In this document: in pieces, positions 32,229 through 42,640 of the stretch
How positions within the stretch are numbered: the first letter of the stretch is position 1
Layout: every line of letters starts with the position of its first letter
Source: Saccharothrix sp. S26
GTDB taxonomy: Bacteria; Actinomycetota; Actinomycetes; Mycobacteriales; Pseudonocardiaceae
Direction: 5' to 3'
Assembly: GCF_021390395.1 (NCBI RefSeq)
Contig: NZ_JAJUWT010000020.1
Coordinates: 145,644 to 209,643 of the forward strand
DNA: 64,000 bases
The notes under the pieces: model-generated
The model's database searches: none
What the model was told of the DNA's origin: nothing
Seen by the model: the letters and a program-made list of their open reading frames with translations, nothing else
Position numbers and translations under genes: made by a program

Positions 32229-32235
32229 CGTTGAC

Positions 32236-33474
32236 ATGCAGACCTGGTCATCAACTCCTGTCCCGCGGGTAGCGGGGGAGCCGCGTCCGTTGCGGCTGTT
32301 CGACACCGCCGCCGGTGAGGTCCGCCCGACCGCCCCCGGCGCCACCGCCAGGCTGTACGTCTGCGGCATCACCCCGTACGACGCCACGCACCTGGGCCAC
32401 GCGGCCACCTACCTGGCGTTCGACCTGGTCCACCGGGTGTGGTTGGACAACGGCCACGACGTGCACTACGTGCAGAACGTGACCGACATCGACGACCCGC
32501 TGCTGGAACGGGCCGAGCGGGACCAGGACGACTGGGTCGTCCTCGGCATGCGGGAGACCGCACTGTTCCGCGAAGACATGGTGGCGCTGCGGGTGCTGCC
32601 GCCGCGCGACTACGTGGGCGCGGTCGACGCGATCCCCGAGGTGGTCGAGGTCATCGCGAAGCTGCTGGCGGGCGGCGCGGCGTACCGGGTCGACGACCCC
32701 GAGTACCCGGACGTGTACTTCGACCACACGGCGACCGGCCGGTTCGGCTACGAGTCGAACTACGACCTCGAGACCATGGGCCGGTTCTTCGCCGAGCGCG
32801 GCGGCGACCCGGACCGGGCGGGCAAGCGCCACCCGCTGGACGCGCTGCTGTGGCGTGCCGCCCGGCCGGGCGAGCCGTCGTGGCCGTCGGAGCTGGGCGA
32901 GGGCAGGCCGGGCTGGCACATCGAGTGCAGCGCCATCGCGCTCAACCGCCTCGGCACGTCGTTCGACGTGCAGGGCGGCGGGTCGGACCTGATCTTCCCG
33001 CACCACGAGTTCTCCGCCGCGCACGCCGAGGCGGTGACCGGCCAGCACCCGTTCGCCCGGCACTACGTGCACGCGGGCATGATCGGGCTGGACGGCGAGA
33101 AGATGTCCAAGTCGCGCGGCAACCTGGTGTTCGTGTCCAAGCTGCGGGCGCAGAAGGTCGACCCGAACGCGGTGCGGCTGGCGTTGTTCGCGGGCCACTA
33201 CCGCGCCGACCGGCCGTGGAGCGACGAGCTGCTGGCCGAGGCGGAGGCGAGGCTGGACCGGTGGCGGCAGGCGGCGGCCCTGCCGTCGGGGCCGAGCGCG
33301 GTCGCCACCGTGGCCCGGCTGCGCGACCACCTCGGCGACGACCTCGACACGCCCCGGGCGTTGGCGGCGCTGGACGCGTGGGCGGCCGAGGCGCTGTCGA
33401 CCGGCGGTTCGGACCACACCGGCCCGACCCTGTTCCGCGCGGCGGCCGACTCGCTGCTGGGCGTCGAGCTCTGA
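32236..33474 (+). CDS. mshC: Mycothiol cysteine ligase MshC
   Basis: Joins L-cysteine to glucosaminyl-inositol with ATP in mycothiol synthesis, the main thiol buffer of actinobacteria. It is a cysteinyl-tRNA synthetase paralogue of 412 residues (the usual length). HLGH (52-55) and KMSKS (289-293) form the adenylate site; Cys43, Cys231 and His256 match the known zinc ligands of the family. The conserved N-terminal MQTWSS and the absence of a tRNA-binding tail separate it from CysS. It is divergent from the slipin gene. Confidence 0.96.
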   Translation: MQTWSSTPVPRVAGEPRPLRLFDTAAGEVRPTAPGATARLYVCGITPYDATHLGHAATYLAFDLVHRVWLDNGHDVHYVQNVTDIDDPLLERAERDQDDWVVLGMRETALFREDMVALRVLPPRDYVGAVDAIPEVVEVIAKLLAGGAAYRVDDPEYPDVYFDHTATGRFGYESNYDLETMGRFFAERGGDPDRAGKRHPLDALLWRAARPGEPSWPSELGEGRPGWHIECSAIALNRLGTSFDVQGGGSDLIFPHHEFSAAHAEAVTGQHPFARHYVHAGMIGLDGEKMSKSRGNLVFVSKLRAQKVDPNAVRLALFAGHYRADRPWSDELLAEAEARLDRWRQAAALPSGPSAVATVARLRDHLGDDLDTPRALAALDAWAAEALSTGGSDHTGPTLFRAAADSLLGVEL

Positions 33475-33514
33475 TTACCGCTTCCGCGCGCTCGTAGGCG
33501 CGTGGTGCGGCGGG

Positions 33515-33546
33515 AGCGGGGCCGCCCCGGGAGGGACGGCCCCGCT
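33515..33546. terminator. Bidirectional terminator after mshC
   Basis: AGCGGGGCCG (33515-33524) pairs perfectly with 33537-33546 between the convergent mshC and protease genes. Confidence 0.7.
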
Positions 33547-33555
33547 GGGCACGCC

Positions 33556-35352
<1,797 letters not shown>

Positions 35353-35550
35353 GATCAGGGTTCTCCCTTGTGGGCAGGGCTGCGCGACCGCGCCGGGCGG
35401 GTGCACCGGTCGGTCGTGCTTGCAGGGGATCGGGACGTCCGCGCGAACTCTGTGTAGCGACCTGGTCACTTGAATCGTCGTGACAAAGTTGATCGCCCGT
35501 TAGCGCCGAAGGTCGTAATCGGACGAACTCGGGACCGATCGGTACGGGGT

Positions 35551-36060
35551 TCAGGGCCGGTCGGTGGAATCCCGTTCGCCCAGACGCTCGTCCCGGTACG
35601 TCCGCCAGTGCTTGAGCATGTTCGGCAGCTCGGCGTGGAAGAACTCGAAGAACATCAGCGTCTCGGCGATCCGCCTGCCCGCGGGCGTGTCCGGGCCCAG
35701 CGCGCTGACGCCTTCCTTGAGCGGGGCGGTCATGCGGCGCAGCATCTCGTCGCGGCGGAACAGCGCCTCGTACCAGAGGTCGTCGAGCACGCGGTAGAGG
35801 TCGCGGCGCGTGCCCGTCTCGCGCTCGCGGCTGACCAGGCCGATCTGGGTGAGGTAGCGGATGGCCCCGGAGATGGCCGCGGGGGAGACGCGCAGCAGCT
35901 CGGCCAGGTCGGCGGCGGTCATCTCGCCGTCGTCGGTGGACAGCAGGGCCACGAACACCCGGGCGGGCATCCTCGGCATGCCCGACTCGGCGAACACCGA
36001 GGAGAAGCGCTCGATGAAGCGCAGCACCGCCTGACCGTCCCGCTCGTCCACCTGTGTCAC
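35551..36060 (-). CDS. GbsR/MarR-like winged-helix regulator
   Basis: A 169-residue transcription regulator with a central winged helix (ADLAELLRVSPAAISGAIRYL, about 48-72) and long flanking helices for dimerisation. It is divergent from the ABC exporter genes starting at 36155, and the spacer holds an inverted repeat TTCAC-N6-GTGAA, so it probably represses the exporter and itself. GTG 36060 is the first start in frame that fits the family length; the longer frame upstream overlaps the exporter gene. Confidence 0.85.
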   Translation of the reverse strand: MTQVDERDGQAVLRFIERFSSVFAESGMPRMPARVFVALLSTDDGEMTAADLAELLRVSPAAISGAIRYLTQIGLVSRERETGTRRDLYRVLDDLWYEALFRRDEMLRRMTAPLKEGVSALGPDTPAGRRIAETLMFFEFFHAELPNMLKHWRTYRDERLGERDSTDRP

Positions 36061-36118
36061 CGCCGGATCATCCCCTCGTGCCCCCTCGACCGGAGGGTAG
36101 TTTATACGCTTCCTTAAC

Positions 36119-36134
36119 TTCACGAGTTTGTGAA
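36119..36134. promoter_or_regulatory. Candidate operator for the GbsR/MarR-like regulator
   Basis: TTCACGAGTTTGTGAA has 5-bp inverted half-sites and lies 8 bp upstream of the exporter -10 box at 36142, where a bound protein would block transcription. Confidence 0.55.
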
Positions 36135-36141
36135 ATGACTG

Positions 36142-36147
36142 TAGCTT
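36142..36147 (+). promoter_or_regulatory. -10 box of leaderless ABC ATPase gene
   Basis: TAGCTT ends 7 nt before the ATG at 36155. Confidence 0.5.
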
Positions 36148-36154
36148 ACCGCTC

Positions 36155-37072
36155 ATGACTGCTGCGATATCCGTGTCGGGCCTGGTCAAGACCTTCGGTC
36201 CGACGCGAGCACTGGACGGGCTGGACCTGACCGTCCGCGAGGGGGAGGTGCACGGCTTCCTCGGCCCCAACGGGTCGGGCAAGTCAACCACCATCCGGGT
36301 CCTGTTGGGTCTGCTGCGCGCCGACGCGGGCTCCGCGTCGCTGCTGGGCGGCGACCCGTGGCGCGACACCGCCGAGCTGCACCGCAGGCTCGCCTACGTG
36401 CCCGGTGACGTGAGCCTGTGGCCGAACCTGACCGGCGGCGAGGTGATCGACCTGCTGGGCAGGCTGCGCGGCGGGCTGAACGAGAAGCGCCGCGCCGAGC
36501 TGCTGGAGCGCTTCGAGCTCGACCCGCGCAAGAAGGGCCGCACGTACTCCAAGGGCAACCGGCAGAAGGTGGCGCTGGTCGCGGCCCTGGCCTCGGACGT
36601 GGAGCTGCTCATCCTGGACGAGCCGACCTCCGGGCTGGACCCGCTGATGGAGGCCGTGTTCCAGGACGCGGTCAACGAGCTGCGCGGGCAGCGCACCGTG
36701 CTGCTGTCCAGCCATATCCTGGCCGAGGTCGAGGCGCTGTGCGACCGGGTCAGCATCATCCGCAACGGCCGCGCGGTCGAGACGGGCACGCTGGCCGACC
36801 TGCGCCACCTGACCCGCACCAGCGTCTCCGCCGAGCTGGTCGGCGCGCCCGACGGGCTGGCCGGCCTGCCCGGCGTGCACGACCTGCTGGTGGAGGGGAA
36901 ACGGGTGCGGTTCGAGGTAGACACCGACCACCTCGACGCGGCGCTGCGGGCGCTGGTCGGCAGCGGTGTCCGCACGCTGACCAGCCAGCCGCCCACGCTG
37001 GAGGAGCTGTTCCTGCGCCACTACGAGGACGAGCTGCCCACCGCGCGGGCCAAGGGGGCGATGTCGTCGTGA
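36155..37072 (+). CDS. ABC exporter ATPase
   Basis: A 305-residue nucleotide-binding subunit of a drug or antibiotic exporter. Walker A GPNGSGKST is at 37-45, Walker B LLILDEP near 148-154, and the signature is degenerate (YSKGNRQKV). The C-terminal 80 residues form the regulatory domain typical of DrrA-like ATPases. The GTG start of the permease overlaps its stop codon by 4 nt. It is controlled, by position, by the divergent regulator at 35551. Confidence 0.92.
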   Translation: MTAAISVSGLVKTFGPTRALDGLDLTVREGEVHGFLGPNGSGKSTTIRVLLGLLRADAGSASLLGGDPWRDTAELHRRLAYVPGDVSLWPNLTGGEVIDLLGRLRGGLNEKRRAELLERFELDPRKKGRTYSKGNRQKVALVAALASDVELLILDEPTSGLDPLMEAVFQDAVNELRGQRTVLLSSHILAEVEALCDRVSIIRNGRAVETGTLADLRHLTRTSVSAELVGAPDGLAGLPGVHDLLVEGKRVRFEVDTDHLDAALRALVGSGVRTLTSQPPTLEELFLRHYEDELPTARAKGAMSS

Positions 37073-38661
37073 CCGGACTGGGTGCGCTGGTGCGCCTGGC
37101 GTTGCGCCGTGACCGGCTGCTGCTGGCCGCGTGGGTCATCGGCATGGTCGGCATCACGGTGTCCACCGCGTCGACCGTGGGCGAGCTGTACGGCACGGTC
37201 GAGTCGCGGCAGCAGTTGGGCGCGACGGCGGGCGGCAACCCGGCGTTCCTGGCGATGCTCGGCCCGCTCTACGACCCGTCCACGACGGGGGGCGTGCTGG
37301 CCTGGCGGTGGGGCGTGTTCGGCGCGCTGCTGGTCGGGCTCATGGCGATGTTCCTGGTCACCCGGCACACCAGGGCGGAGGAGGAGTCGGGTCGGCTGGA
37401 GCTGATCGGCTCGGCCGTGGTCGCCCGGCACGCACCGCTGGCCGCCGCCGTGGTGGTCGCCCTGCTCGCGAGCACGGTGATCGGCCTGCTGGTCGCGCTC
37501 GGCCTGACCGGGCTGGGCGAGTCGGCGTCCGGGTCGTTCGCGCTGGGCCTCGCGTTCGCGTCCGTCGGGTGGGTCTTCACCGGGGTCGGCGCGGTCAGCG
37601 CGCAGGTGTCGGAGAGCGCCCGCGCGGCCAACTCGATCTCCGGCGCGGTGCTCGGCGCGGCCTACCTGCTGCGCGCCGTGGGTGACGCGGCGGGCGACGA
37701 GGGCCCGACGTGGCTGACCTGGCTGTCGCCGTTGGGGTGGCTGGAGCGGACCCGGGCGTTCGCGGGCGACCGGTACTGGGTGCTGCTGCTGCCGGTGGCG
37801 TTGTTCGCGGTGCTGCTCGCGGCGGCCTCGGTCCTGGTGACCAAGCGGGATCTCGGCGGCGGCCTGGTGCCGACCCGGCTCGGCCCGGCCCGCGCGCCCC
37901 GGTCGCTGGGCAGCGCGTTCGGCCTGGCCTGGCGGTTGCAGCGGGGCACGCTGATCGGTTGGACGCTGAGCCTGTTCGTGCTCGGCGCGGTCTACGGGGC
38001 CGTCGCGCGGGGTGTCGAGCAGATGCTGGAGGCCAACCCGGCGCTGGAGAAGATCATCTCGCAGATGGGTGGCGCCGGCGCGATCGTGGACGTCTACCTG
38101 GCCTCGATCCTCGGCATCATCGCCTTGTTCAGCGCCATCTACGTGGTGCAGTCGACGTTGCGGCTGCGTGCCGAGGAGACCGAGTCCCGGGCCGAGCCGG
38201 TGCTGGCCACGCCGGTCAGCCGGTTCGCGTGGGTCGGCAGCCACGTGCTGTTCGCCACCGTCGGCACGGCCGTCGTGCTGGCCGCCGCGGGCCTGGGCGC
38301 GGGCCTGGTGCACGGCGCGCGCGTCGGCGACGTCGGCGGTCAGGTCGTGCGGCTGGTCGGTGCGTCGGTGGCGCACGTGCCGGCGGTCTGGGTGGTCGCC
38401 GGACTGGCGCTGGCGCTGTTCGCCCTGGTGCCGAAGCTGTCGTCGGCGAGCTGGGCGGTGATCGTGGTGTTCCTGGTGCTGGGCCAGCTCGGGCCGCTGT
38501 TGCAGCTCGACCAGTGGGCGATGGACCTCTCGCCGTTCACGCACATCCCCAAGGTGCCGGGCGCGGAGGTGACCGCGGGCCCGCTGCTGTGGCTGACGCT
38601 GGTCGCGGCGGCTCTGGTGGCGGTCGGTTTCGCGGGGTTCCGGCGGCGGGACGTCGGCTGA
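37069..38661 (+). CDS. ABC-2 exporter permease (polyketide-exporter type)
   Basis: A 530-residue membrane protein with about 12 membrane segments in two homologous halves, as in the actinobacterial family of putative exporters of polyketide antibiotics. GTG 37069 overlaps the ATPase stop. The first half has the LTRHTRAEEESGRLELIGSA-like cytoplasmic loop motif (here VTRHTRAEEESGRLELIGS), repeated in the second half as LRAEETESRAEPVLATP. The substrate is unknown and no biosynthetic cluster is visible in the window, so it may protect against exogenous compounds. Confidence 0.87.
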   Translation: MTGLGALVRLALRRDRLLLAAWVIGMVGITVSTASTVGELYGTVESRQQLGATAGGNPAFLAMLGPLYDPSTTGGVLAWRWGVFGALLVGLMAMFLVTRHTRAEEESGRLELIGSAVVARHAPLAAAVVVALLASTVIGLLVALGLTGLGESASGSFALGLAFASVGWVFTGVGAVSAQVSESARAANSISGAVLGAAYLLRAVGDAAGDEGPTWLTWLSPLGWLERTRAFAGDRYWVLLLPVALFAVLLAAASVLVTKRDLGGGLVPTRLGPARAPRSLGSAFGLAWRLQRGTLIGWTLSLFVLGAVYGAVARGVEQMLEANPALEKIISQMGGAGAIVDVYLASILGIIALFSAIYVVQSTLRLRAEETESRAEPVLATPVSRFAWVGSHVLFATVGTAVVLAAAGLGAGLVHGARVGDVGGQVVRLVGASVAHVPAVWVVAGLALALFALVPKLSSASWAVIVVFLVLGQLGPLLQLDQWAMDLSPFTHIPKVPGAEVTAGPLLWLTLVAAALVAVGFAGFRRRDVG

Positions 38662-38674
38662 GAATCTGAAAGCA

Positions 38675-38688
38675 CTCTTTCGAAAGAG
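38675..38688. promoter_or_regulatory. Candidate operator of the ArsR-like regulator
   Basis: CTCTTTCGAAAGAG is a perfect 14-bp palindrome. Outer GAAAG (38668-38672) and CTTTC (38691-38695) arms extend the symmetry to 28 bp. It lies 12 bp upstream of the -10 box at 38701, which suits autorepression. Confidence 0.65.
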
Positions 38689-38700
38689 GTCTTTCGGGTC

Positions 38701-38706
38701 TACCGT
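38701..38706 (+). promoter_or_regulatory. -10 box of leaderless regulator gene
   Basis: TACCGT ends 7 nt before the ATG at 38714. Confidence 0.5.
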
Positions 38707-38713
38707 CGGGGCC

Positions 38714-39271
38714 ATGGACCTCCCACGGCCCCGACGGGTCACCGATGTCGACGCGCTGAAGGCGCTGGCGCACCCGCTGCGGGTGTCGTTGCTGAACCAC
38801 CTGCTCGCGGTCGGCCCGCGCACGGCCAGCGAGTGCGCCGAGGCGGTCGGGTCGACCGCCTCCAACTGCAGTTGGCACCTGCGGCAACTGGCGAAGTCCG
38901 GTTTCGTGGAGCGGGTCGAGGCCGGAGACGGTCGGGAGCGGCCGTGGCGGGCCACCTCCGTCGGCTACGACGTCGGGGCGTTCGCCGACGACCCGGAGGT
39001 CCGCACCCAGCAGGACGCGCTGATCGCGTTGGGCCTCAACGAGGACAACCGGCTCGCGCAGCGGTTCCTGGACCGGCGGCACGAGGTGCCGCGCGAGTGG
39101 CGGGAAGCCTCCGCGCTGCACGGCTACACGGTCACCGTGACGGCGGAGGAGCTGACCGGGCTGCTCGGCAAGATCGACGACATCCTGCGCCCGTACCTGA
39201 CGCCGGTGCGCCGGGACGTGCCCGAGGGCGCGCTGCCCGCGCACGTCGGCATCCGCGCGTTCCCGCGATGA
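38714..39271 (+). CDS. ArsR-like winged-helix regulator
   Basis: A 185-residue regulator with an N-terminal ArsR/HTH_20 winged helix (about 11-80: DALKALAHPLRVSLLNHLLA and STASNCSWHLRQLAKSGFVE) and a helical C-terminal domain. The paired cysteine motif of metal-sensing ArsR proteins is absent, so it probably senses an organic ligand. It is co-transcribed with the MFS gene (ATGA overlap at 39268-39271). A 28-bp symmetric operator covers its promoter. Confidence 0.87.
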   Translation: MDLPRPRRVTDVDALKALAHPLRVSLLNHLLAVGPRTASECAEAVGSTASNCSWHLRQLAKSGFVERVEAGDGRERPWRATSVGYDVGAFADDPEVRTQQDALIALGLNEDNRLAQRFLDRRHEVPREWREASALHGYTVTVTAEELTGLLGKIDDILRPYLTPVRRDVPEGALPAHVGIRAFPR

Positions 39272-40458
39272 CCGGCCCGCTGGGCGTCCCGGCGTTCCGC
39301 CGGCTGTGGATCGCCGGGTTCGTCTCCGAGATCGGCGACTGGGTGCTGCTGGTCGCGTTGCCGGTGTACGTGTACCAGCGCACCGGGTCGGCGGCGGCGA
39401 CCGCGACGACGTTCGTGGTGGCGTTGCTGCCGAGCCTGGCGCTGTCGCCGCTGGCCGGGGTGCTGGCCGACCGCTGGGACCGGCGCAGGCTGATGCTCGT
39501 GGTCAGCTTCGCCCAGGCGGTCACCCTGCTGCCGCTGCTGACCGGCGACCTGGTGCTGGTCAACGTGGTGACGGCGGTGCAGGCCGGGCTGGCGGCGTTG
39601 TTCGAACCCGCCAAGAACGCGTTGCTGCCGACGCTGGTGCCGCGCGAGCAGGTGCCCGCGGCCAACGGGCTGGTGGGGCTGAACGCCAACCTGGCCCGGC
39701 TGGTCGGCGCGTCGCTGGGCGGGCTGCTCCTCGCCCGCACCGGGCTGCCGGGCGTCGTGCTGGCGGACGTGGCGTCGTTCCTGCTCGCGGCGGCGCTGCT
39801 GGCGACGCTCGGCACCCGGGATCCGGCGCGCGGGTCGGGCACGCCCGCGTGGCGGGCCTGGGTGGACGGCCTGCGCGAGATCCGCGGCCCGTTGCGGCCG
39901 ATGGTCGGCGTGGTCGCGCTGATGGCGACGGGCCAGGGACTGTTCGTGGTGCTGTTCGTGGTGTTCGTGACCGAACGGCTCGGCGGGGGCGCGGGCGAGG
40001 TGGGCGTGCTGCGGGGCGTCCAGGCGGTCGGTGGCCTGCTCGGCGGTCTGCTGGTCGGCGTGCTGGCGCGCCGGCTCGCGCCCGGACGGGTGCTGGGGTG
40101 GTCGCTGGTCGGCTTCGCCGTGGTCGCGGCGGTGGGCTGGAACGGGCCGCGGGTGACCACGGCGCTGGTGTTCTACCTGGCCGCGTTCGTCGTGGTGGGC
40201 GTGCCGGGGGTGATCGCGGGCGCGGGGATGGTGTCGGTGCTGCAACTGCACTCGTCCGACGAGGTGCGCGGCCGGGTGATGGCGACGTTCGTCAGCCTGT
40301 TCGACGGCGGTCAGGCGCTGGGCATGGTGCTCGCGGGCGTCCTCACGCCCGTGCTCGGGCTGTCCGCGCTGCTCAACGCCCAGGCCGGGCTCTACCTGGC
40401 GGCGGGCGTGCTGGCGCTGGCGGTCCTCGACGTGCCGGCTCGCGCGCGCACCGGCTGA
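39268..40458 (+). CDS. MFS efflux transporter
   Basis: A 396-residue major facilitator with 12 predicted membrane segments. It belongs to the MFS_3/TetV-like class seen in actinobacteria (opening FRRLWIAGFVSEIGDWVLLVALPVYVY, motif A-like VLADRWDRRRLM). Its coupling to the ArsR-like regulator suggests ligand-induced efflux. It converges on a second MFS gene, with only 1 nt between the two stop codons. Confidence 0.9.
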   Translation: MTGPLGVPAFRRLWIAGFVSEIGDWVLLVALPVYVYQRTGSAAATATTFVVALLPSLALSPLAGVLADRWDRRRLMLVVSFAQAVTLLPLLTGDLVLVNVVTAVQAGLAALFEPAKNALLPTLVPREQVPAANGLVGLNANLARLVGASLGGLLLARTGLPGVVLADVASFLLAAALLATLGTRDPARGSGTPAWRAWVDGLREIRGPLRPMVGVVALMATGQGLFVVLFVVFVTERLGGGAGEVGVLRGVQAVGGLLGGLLVGVLARRLAPGRVLGWSLVGFAVVAAVGWNGPRVTTALVFYLAAFVVVGVPGVIAGAGMVSVLQLHSSDEVRGRVMATFVSLFDGGQALGMVLAGVLTPVLGLSALLNAQAGLYLAAGVLALAVLDVPARARTG

Positions 40459-40459
40459 C

Positions 40460-41665
40460 TCAGCGGCGTGCCGCCCGCCCGAGCAGCACCAGCGGCGGCA
40501 CGCCCAGCACCAGCCCGGCGGGCACGAGGAACGCGCTCACCGGGTCGTGGTGGTACAGCGGCACGAACGCCACCGGCGACGCCGCCCCGCCCAGGAACCG
40601 CAACGACTGCACCACCGCGACCGACCCGCCCCGGTTGGCGTCCGCCGAGGACAGCACCAGCGCGTTCAGCCCGACGACCACCGCCTGGCTGAACGCGCCC
40701 GCCACCGCCCACGACACCCCGACCGCGACCACCGACGGCAGCACCCCGACGCCCACCAGCAGCACCCCGCCGACCGCCGCGCCCGCCACCGCGCACCGCC
40801 GCGCCCCGAACCGGTCGACCGACCAGCCGGTCAGCCGCGCGGTGACGATCCCGACCAGCCCGAACCCGGTCAGCACCAGCCCCCGCTGCCCCGCGCCCAA
40901 CCCGAACGCGTCGCCGAGCCGCAGGGCCACCAGGAACGACACCCCGCCCAGGCACCCCCAGGCCACGAACCCGACCGCCGCCAACCGCAGCGTCCGCGGC
41001 CGCCAGGCGCTGCGCAACCGCGGCCGTGCCGCGTCACGAGGCGGGTCGGCGGGCAGCCCGACCACCGCCAACGCGCCCGCCACCACCGCCGCGCCGACGA
41101 ACGCCCACCGCCACGACGCCTCGGCCGCCAGCCCGCCCAACAACGGCGCGGACGTCTGCCCGGCCGCCTGCATGGACGCGAACACGCCCAGCGCCCGCCC
41201 CAACCGGGCCTTCGGCGTCACCGCCGCGATCGCCGCCAACAACAGGGGAGTGGTGAACGCGTTCGCCGCCCCCTGCACCGCCCGTCCACCCATCAACACC
41301 GGGAACGACCAGGCCACCGCGCACAACACCGAAGCCAGCACGTAGACGGCGTACGCGAGGCGCACCGTCCGCCGAGCGCCCCAGCGTTCACCCAACGTGC
41401 CGGAGACCAGCATGAGCAGCGCGAACGGCACCAGGTACCCGGTCAACGTCGCCGCCGCCGACCCGGCCGAGACCCCGAAGTCCCCACCGACCTCGGGCAG
41501 CACGGACGCCGTCATGGCACCGCCGAAGGGCCCCAGGAACCCACCGGCGTACAACGCCGCCACCCGGACGCGACCACCGAGGCCCACCGCGGGGACCGAC
41601 CCGACCACCGGGGTCACCGCCGGCGAGGACCGGGGTGGAGGCCCGGGAGCGGGGATCCCCCGCAC
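40460..41665 (-). CDS. MFS transporter (arabinose-efflux-like)
   Basis: A 401-residue major facilitator with 12 predicted membrane segments. Motif A is partly kept (GERWGARRTVRLAY after TM2), and GWSVDRFGARR repeats it in the second half. Sequence divergence from the convergent MFS protein at 39268 excludes a recent duplication. A Pro-rich N-terminus (about 1-30) precedes the first membrane segment, so the true start may be internal, for example near GGRVRVAALYAGGF. The substrate is unknown. Confidence 0.85.
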   Translation of the reverse strand: MRGIPAPGPPPRSSPAVTPVVGSVPAVGLGGRVRVAALYAGGFLGPFGGAMTASVLPEVGGDFGVSAGSAAATLTGYLVPFALLMLVSGTLGERWGARRTVRLAYAVYVLASVLCAVAWSFPVLMGGRAVQGAANAFTTPLLLAAIAAVTPKARLGRALGVFASMQAAGQTSAPLLGGLAAEASWRWAFVGAAVVAGALAVVGLPADPPRDAARPRLRSAWRPRTLRLAAVGFVAWGCLGGVSFLVALRLGDAFGLGAGQRGLVLTGFGLVGIVTARLTGWSVDRFGARRCAVAGAAVGGVLLVGVGVLPSVVAVGVSWAVAGAFSQAVVVGLNALVLSSADANRGGSVAVVQSLRFLGGAASPVAFVPLYHHDPVSAFLVPAGLVLGVPPLVLLGRAARR

Positions 41666-41693
41666 GGGTCGGGCGGGGTGGGGCGCGCCCCGG

Positions 41694-42590
41694 TCACATG
41701 CCCGTGGGGCCGCGACCCGGGCCTCGACCGCGACGGCGCAGGTACCGCTCGAACTCGGCCGCGATGGCGTCGCCGCTCGCCTCGGTGATCTGGATCTCCG
41801 CGTCGCCGCGCTCCTCCAGCGCCCGCACGTAGTTGCGCACGTCCTCGTCCTCGTCGGCCATCTCGCTGACCGTGCGCTCCCACTCCTCGGCCTGCTCGGG
41901 CAGCGCGCCGAGCGGCACCTCGACGTCCAGGACCTCCTCCACCCGGTGCAGCAGCGCGAGCGTCGCCTTCGGCGAGGGCGGCTGGGAGACGTAGTGCGGC
42001 ACGGCCGCCCAGAACGAGATCGCGGGCACGCCCGCCTGCACGCACAGGTCCTGGAACACGCCGACGATCCCGGTCGGCCCCTCGTACCGGGACCGCTCCA
42101 GCCCGTACTTCGCCGCCGCGGCCTCGTCGTACGCCGTCCCCGTCACGGGCACCGGCCGCGTGTGCGGGGTGTCCATCAGCAGCGCGCCCAGCGTGACCAC
42201 GGTGGTCACGCCCAGGTCCTCGATGTGCCCCAGCAGCTCGGAGGCGAACTTCCGCCACCGCATGTTCGGCTCGATCCCGTGCACGAGCACCACGTCGGTG
42301 GACGACCCCGGCGGCCGGCACACCGACAGGCGGGTCGTCGGGAATTCCACCCTTCGGGTGACGCCGTCCACGAGTCGGACTGTGGGGCGCGTCACCTGGA
42401 AGTCGTAGTAGTCGTCCGGATCGATCTCCGCCAACGGGGTCGCGTCCCACGTGAGCTGCAGGTGCTCGATCGCCGTGCTGGCGGCGTCTCCTGCGTCGTT
42501 CCAACCTTCGAACGCGCACACCATGATCGGGTTGGTGAGCGGTTTGCCGGTGTCGAAGGGGGTCTGGGCGGCCTGGTCCGGATCGGTCAC
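41694..42590 (-). CDS. PAC2-family protein (proteasome-assembly-chaperone-like)
   Basis: A 298-residue cytosolic protein of the PAC2 family. The diagnostic N-terminal PIMVCAFEGWNDAGDAASTA segment and the VVTLGALLMDTPHTRP core are clear. Actinobacterial PAC2 proteins resemble the eukaryotic proteasome assembly chaperone fold, but their role is not established. It is divergent from metH, as in M. tuberculosis (Rv2125 beside metH, from memory). The GTG start follows a -10 box by 6 nt, so the mRNA is probably leaderless. Confidence 0.9.
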   Translation of the reverse strand: MTDPDQAAQTPFDTGKPLTNPIMVCAFEGWNDAGDAASTAIEHLQLTWDATPLAEIDPDDYYDFQVTRPTVRLVDGVTRRVEFPTTRLSVCRPPGSSTDVVLVHGIEPNMRWRKFASELLGHIEDLGVTTVVTLGALLMDTPHTRPVPVTGTAYDEAAAAKYGLERSRYEGPTGIVGVFQDLCVQAGVPAISFWAAVPHYVSQPPSPKATLALLHRVEEVLDVEVPLGALPEQAEEWERTVSEMADEDEDVRNYVRALEERGDAEIQITEASGDAIAAEFERYLRRRGRGPGRGPTGM

Positions 42591-42596
42591 GCGGCC

Positions 42597-42602
42597 AGAC
42601 TA
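42597..42602 (-). promoter_or_regulatory. -10 box of leaderless PAC2 gene
   Basis: On the minus strand TAGTCT ends 6 nt before the GTG at 42590. Confidence 0.55.
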
Positions 42603-42628
42603 CGACCACCGCCGCGGACCCGACGCCG

Positions 42629-42634
42629 TAGGCT
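42629..42634 (+). promoter_or_regulatory. -10 box of leaderless metH
   Basis: TAGGCT ends 6 nt before the ATG at 42641. Only 50 bp separate the two divergent start codons. Confidence 0.6.
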
Positions 42635-42640
42635 TGGCGC

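Noticed and set aside
36155..38661. Part of an antibiotic biosynthetic cluster
   Set aside because: No polyketide synthase, NRPS or tailoring genes are near the exporter; only the transporter family hints at polyketides.
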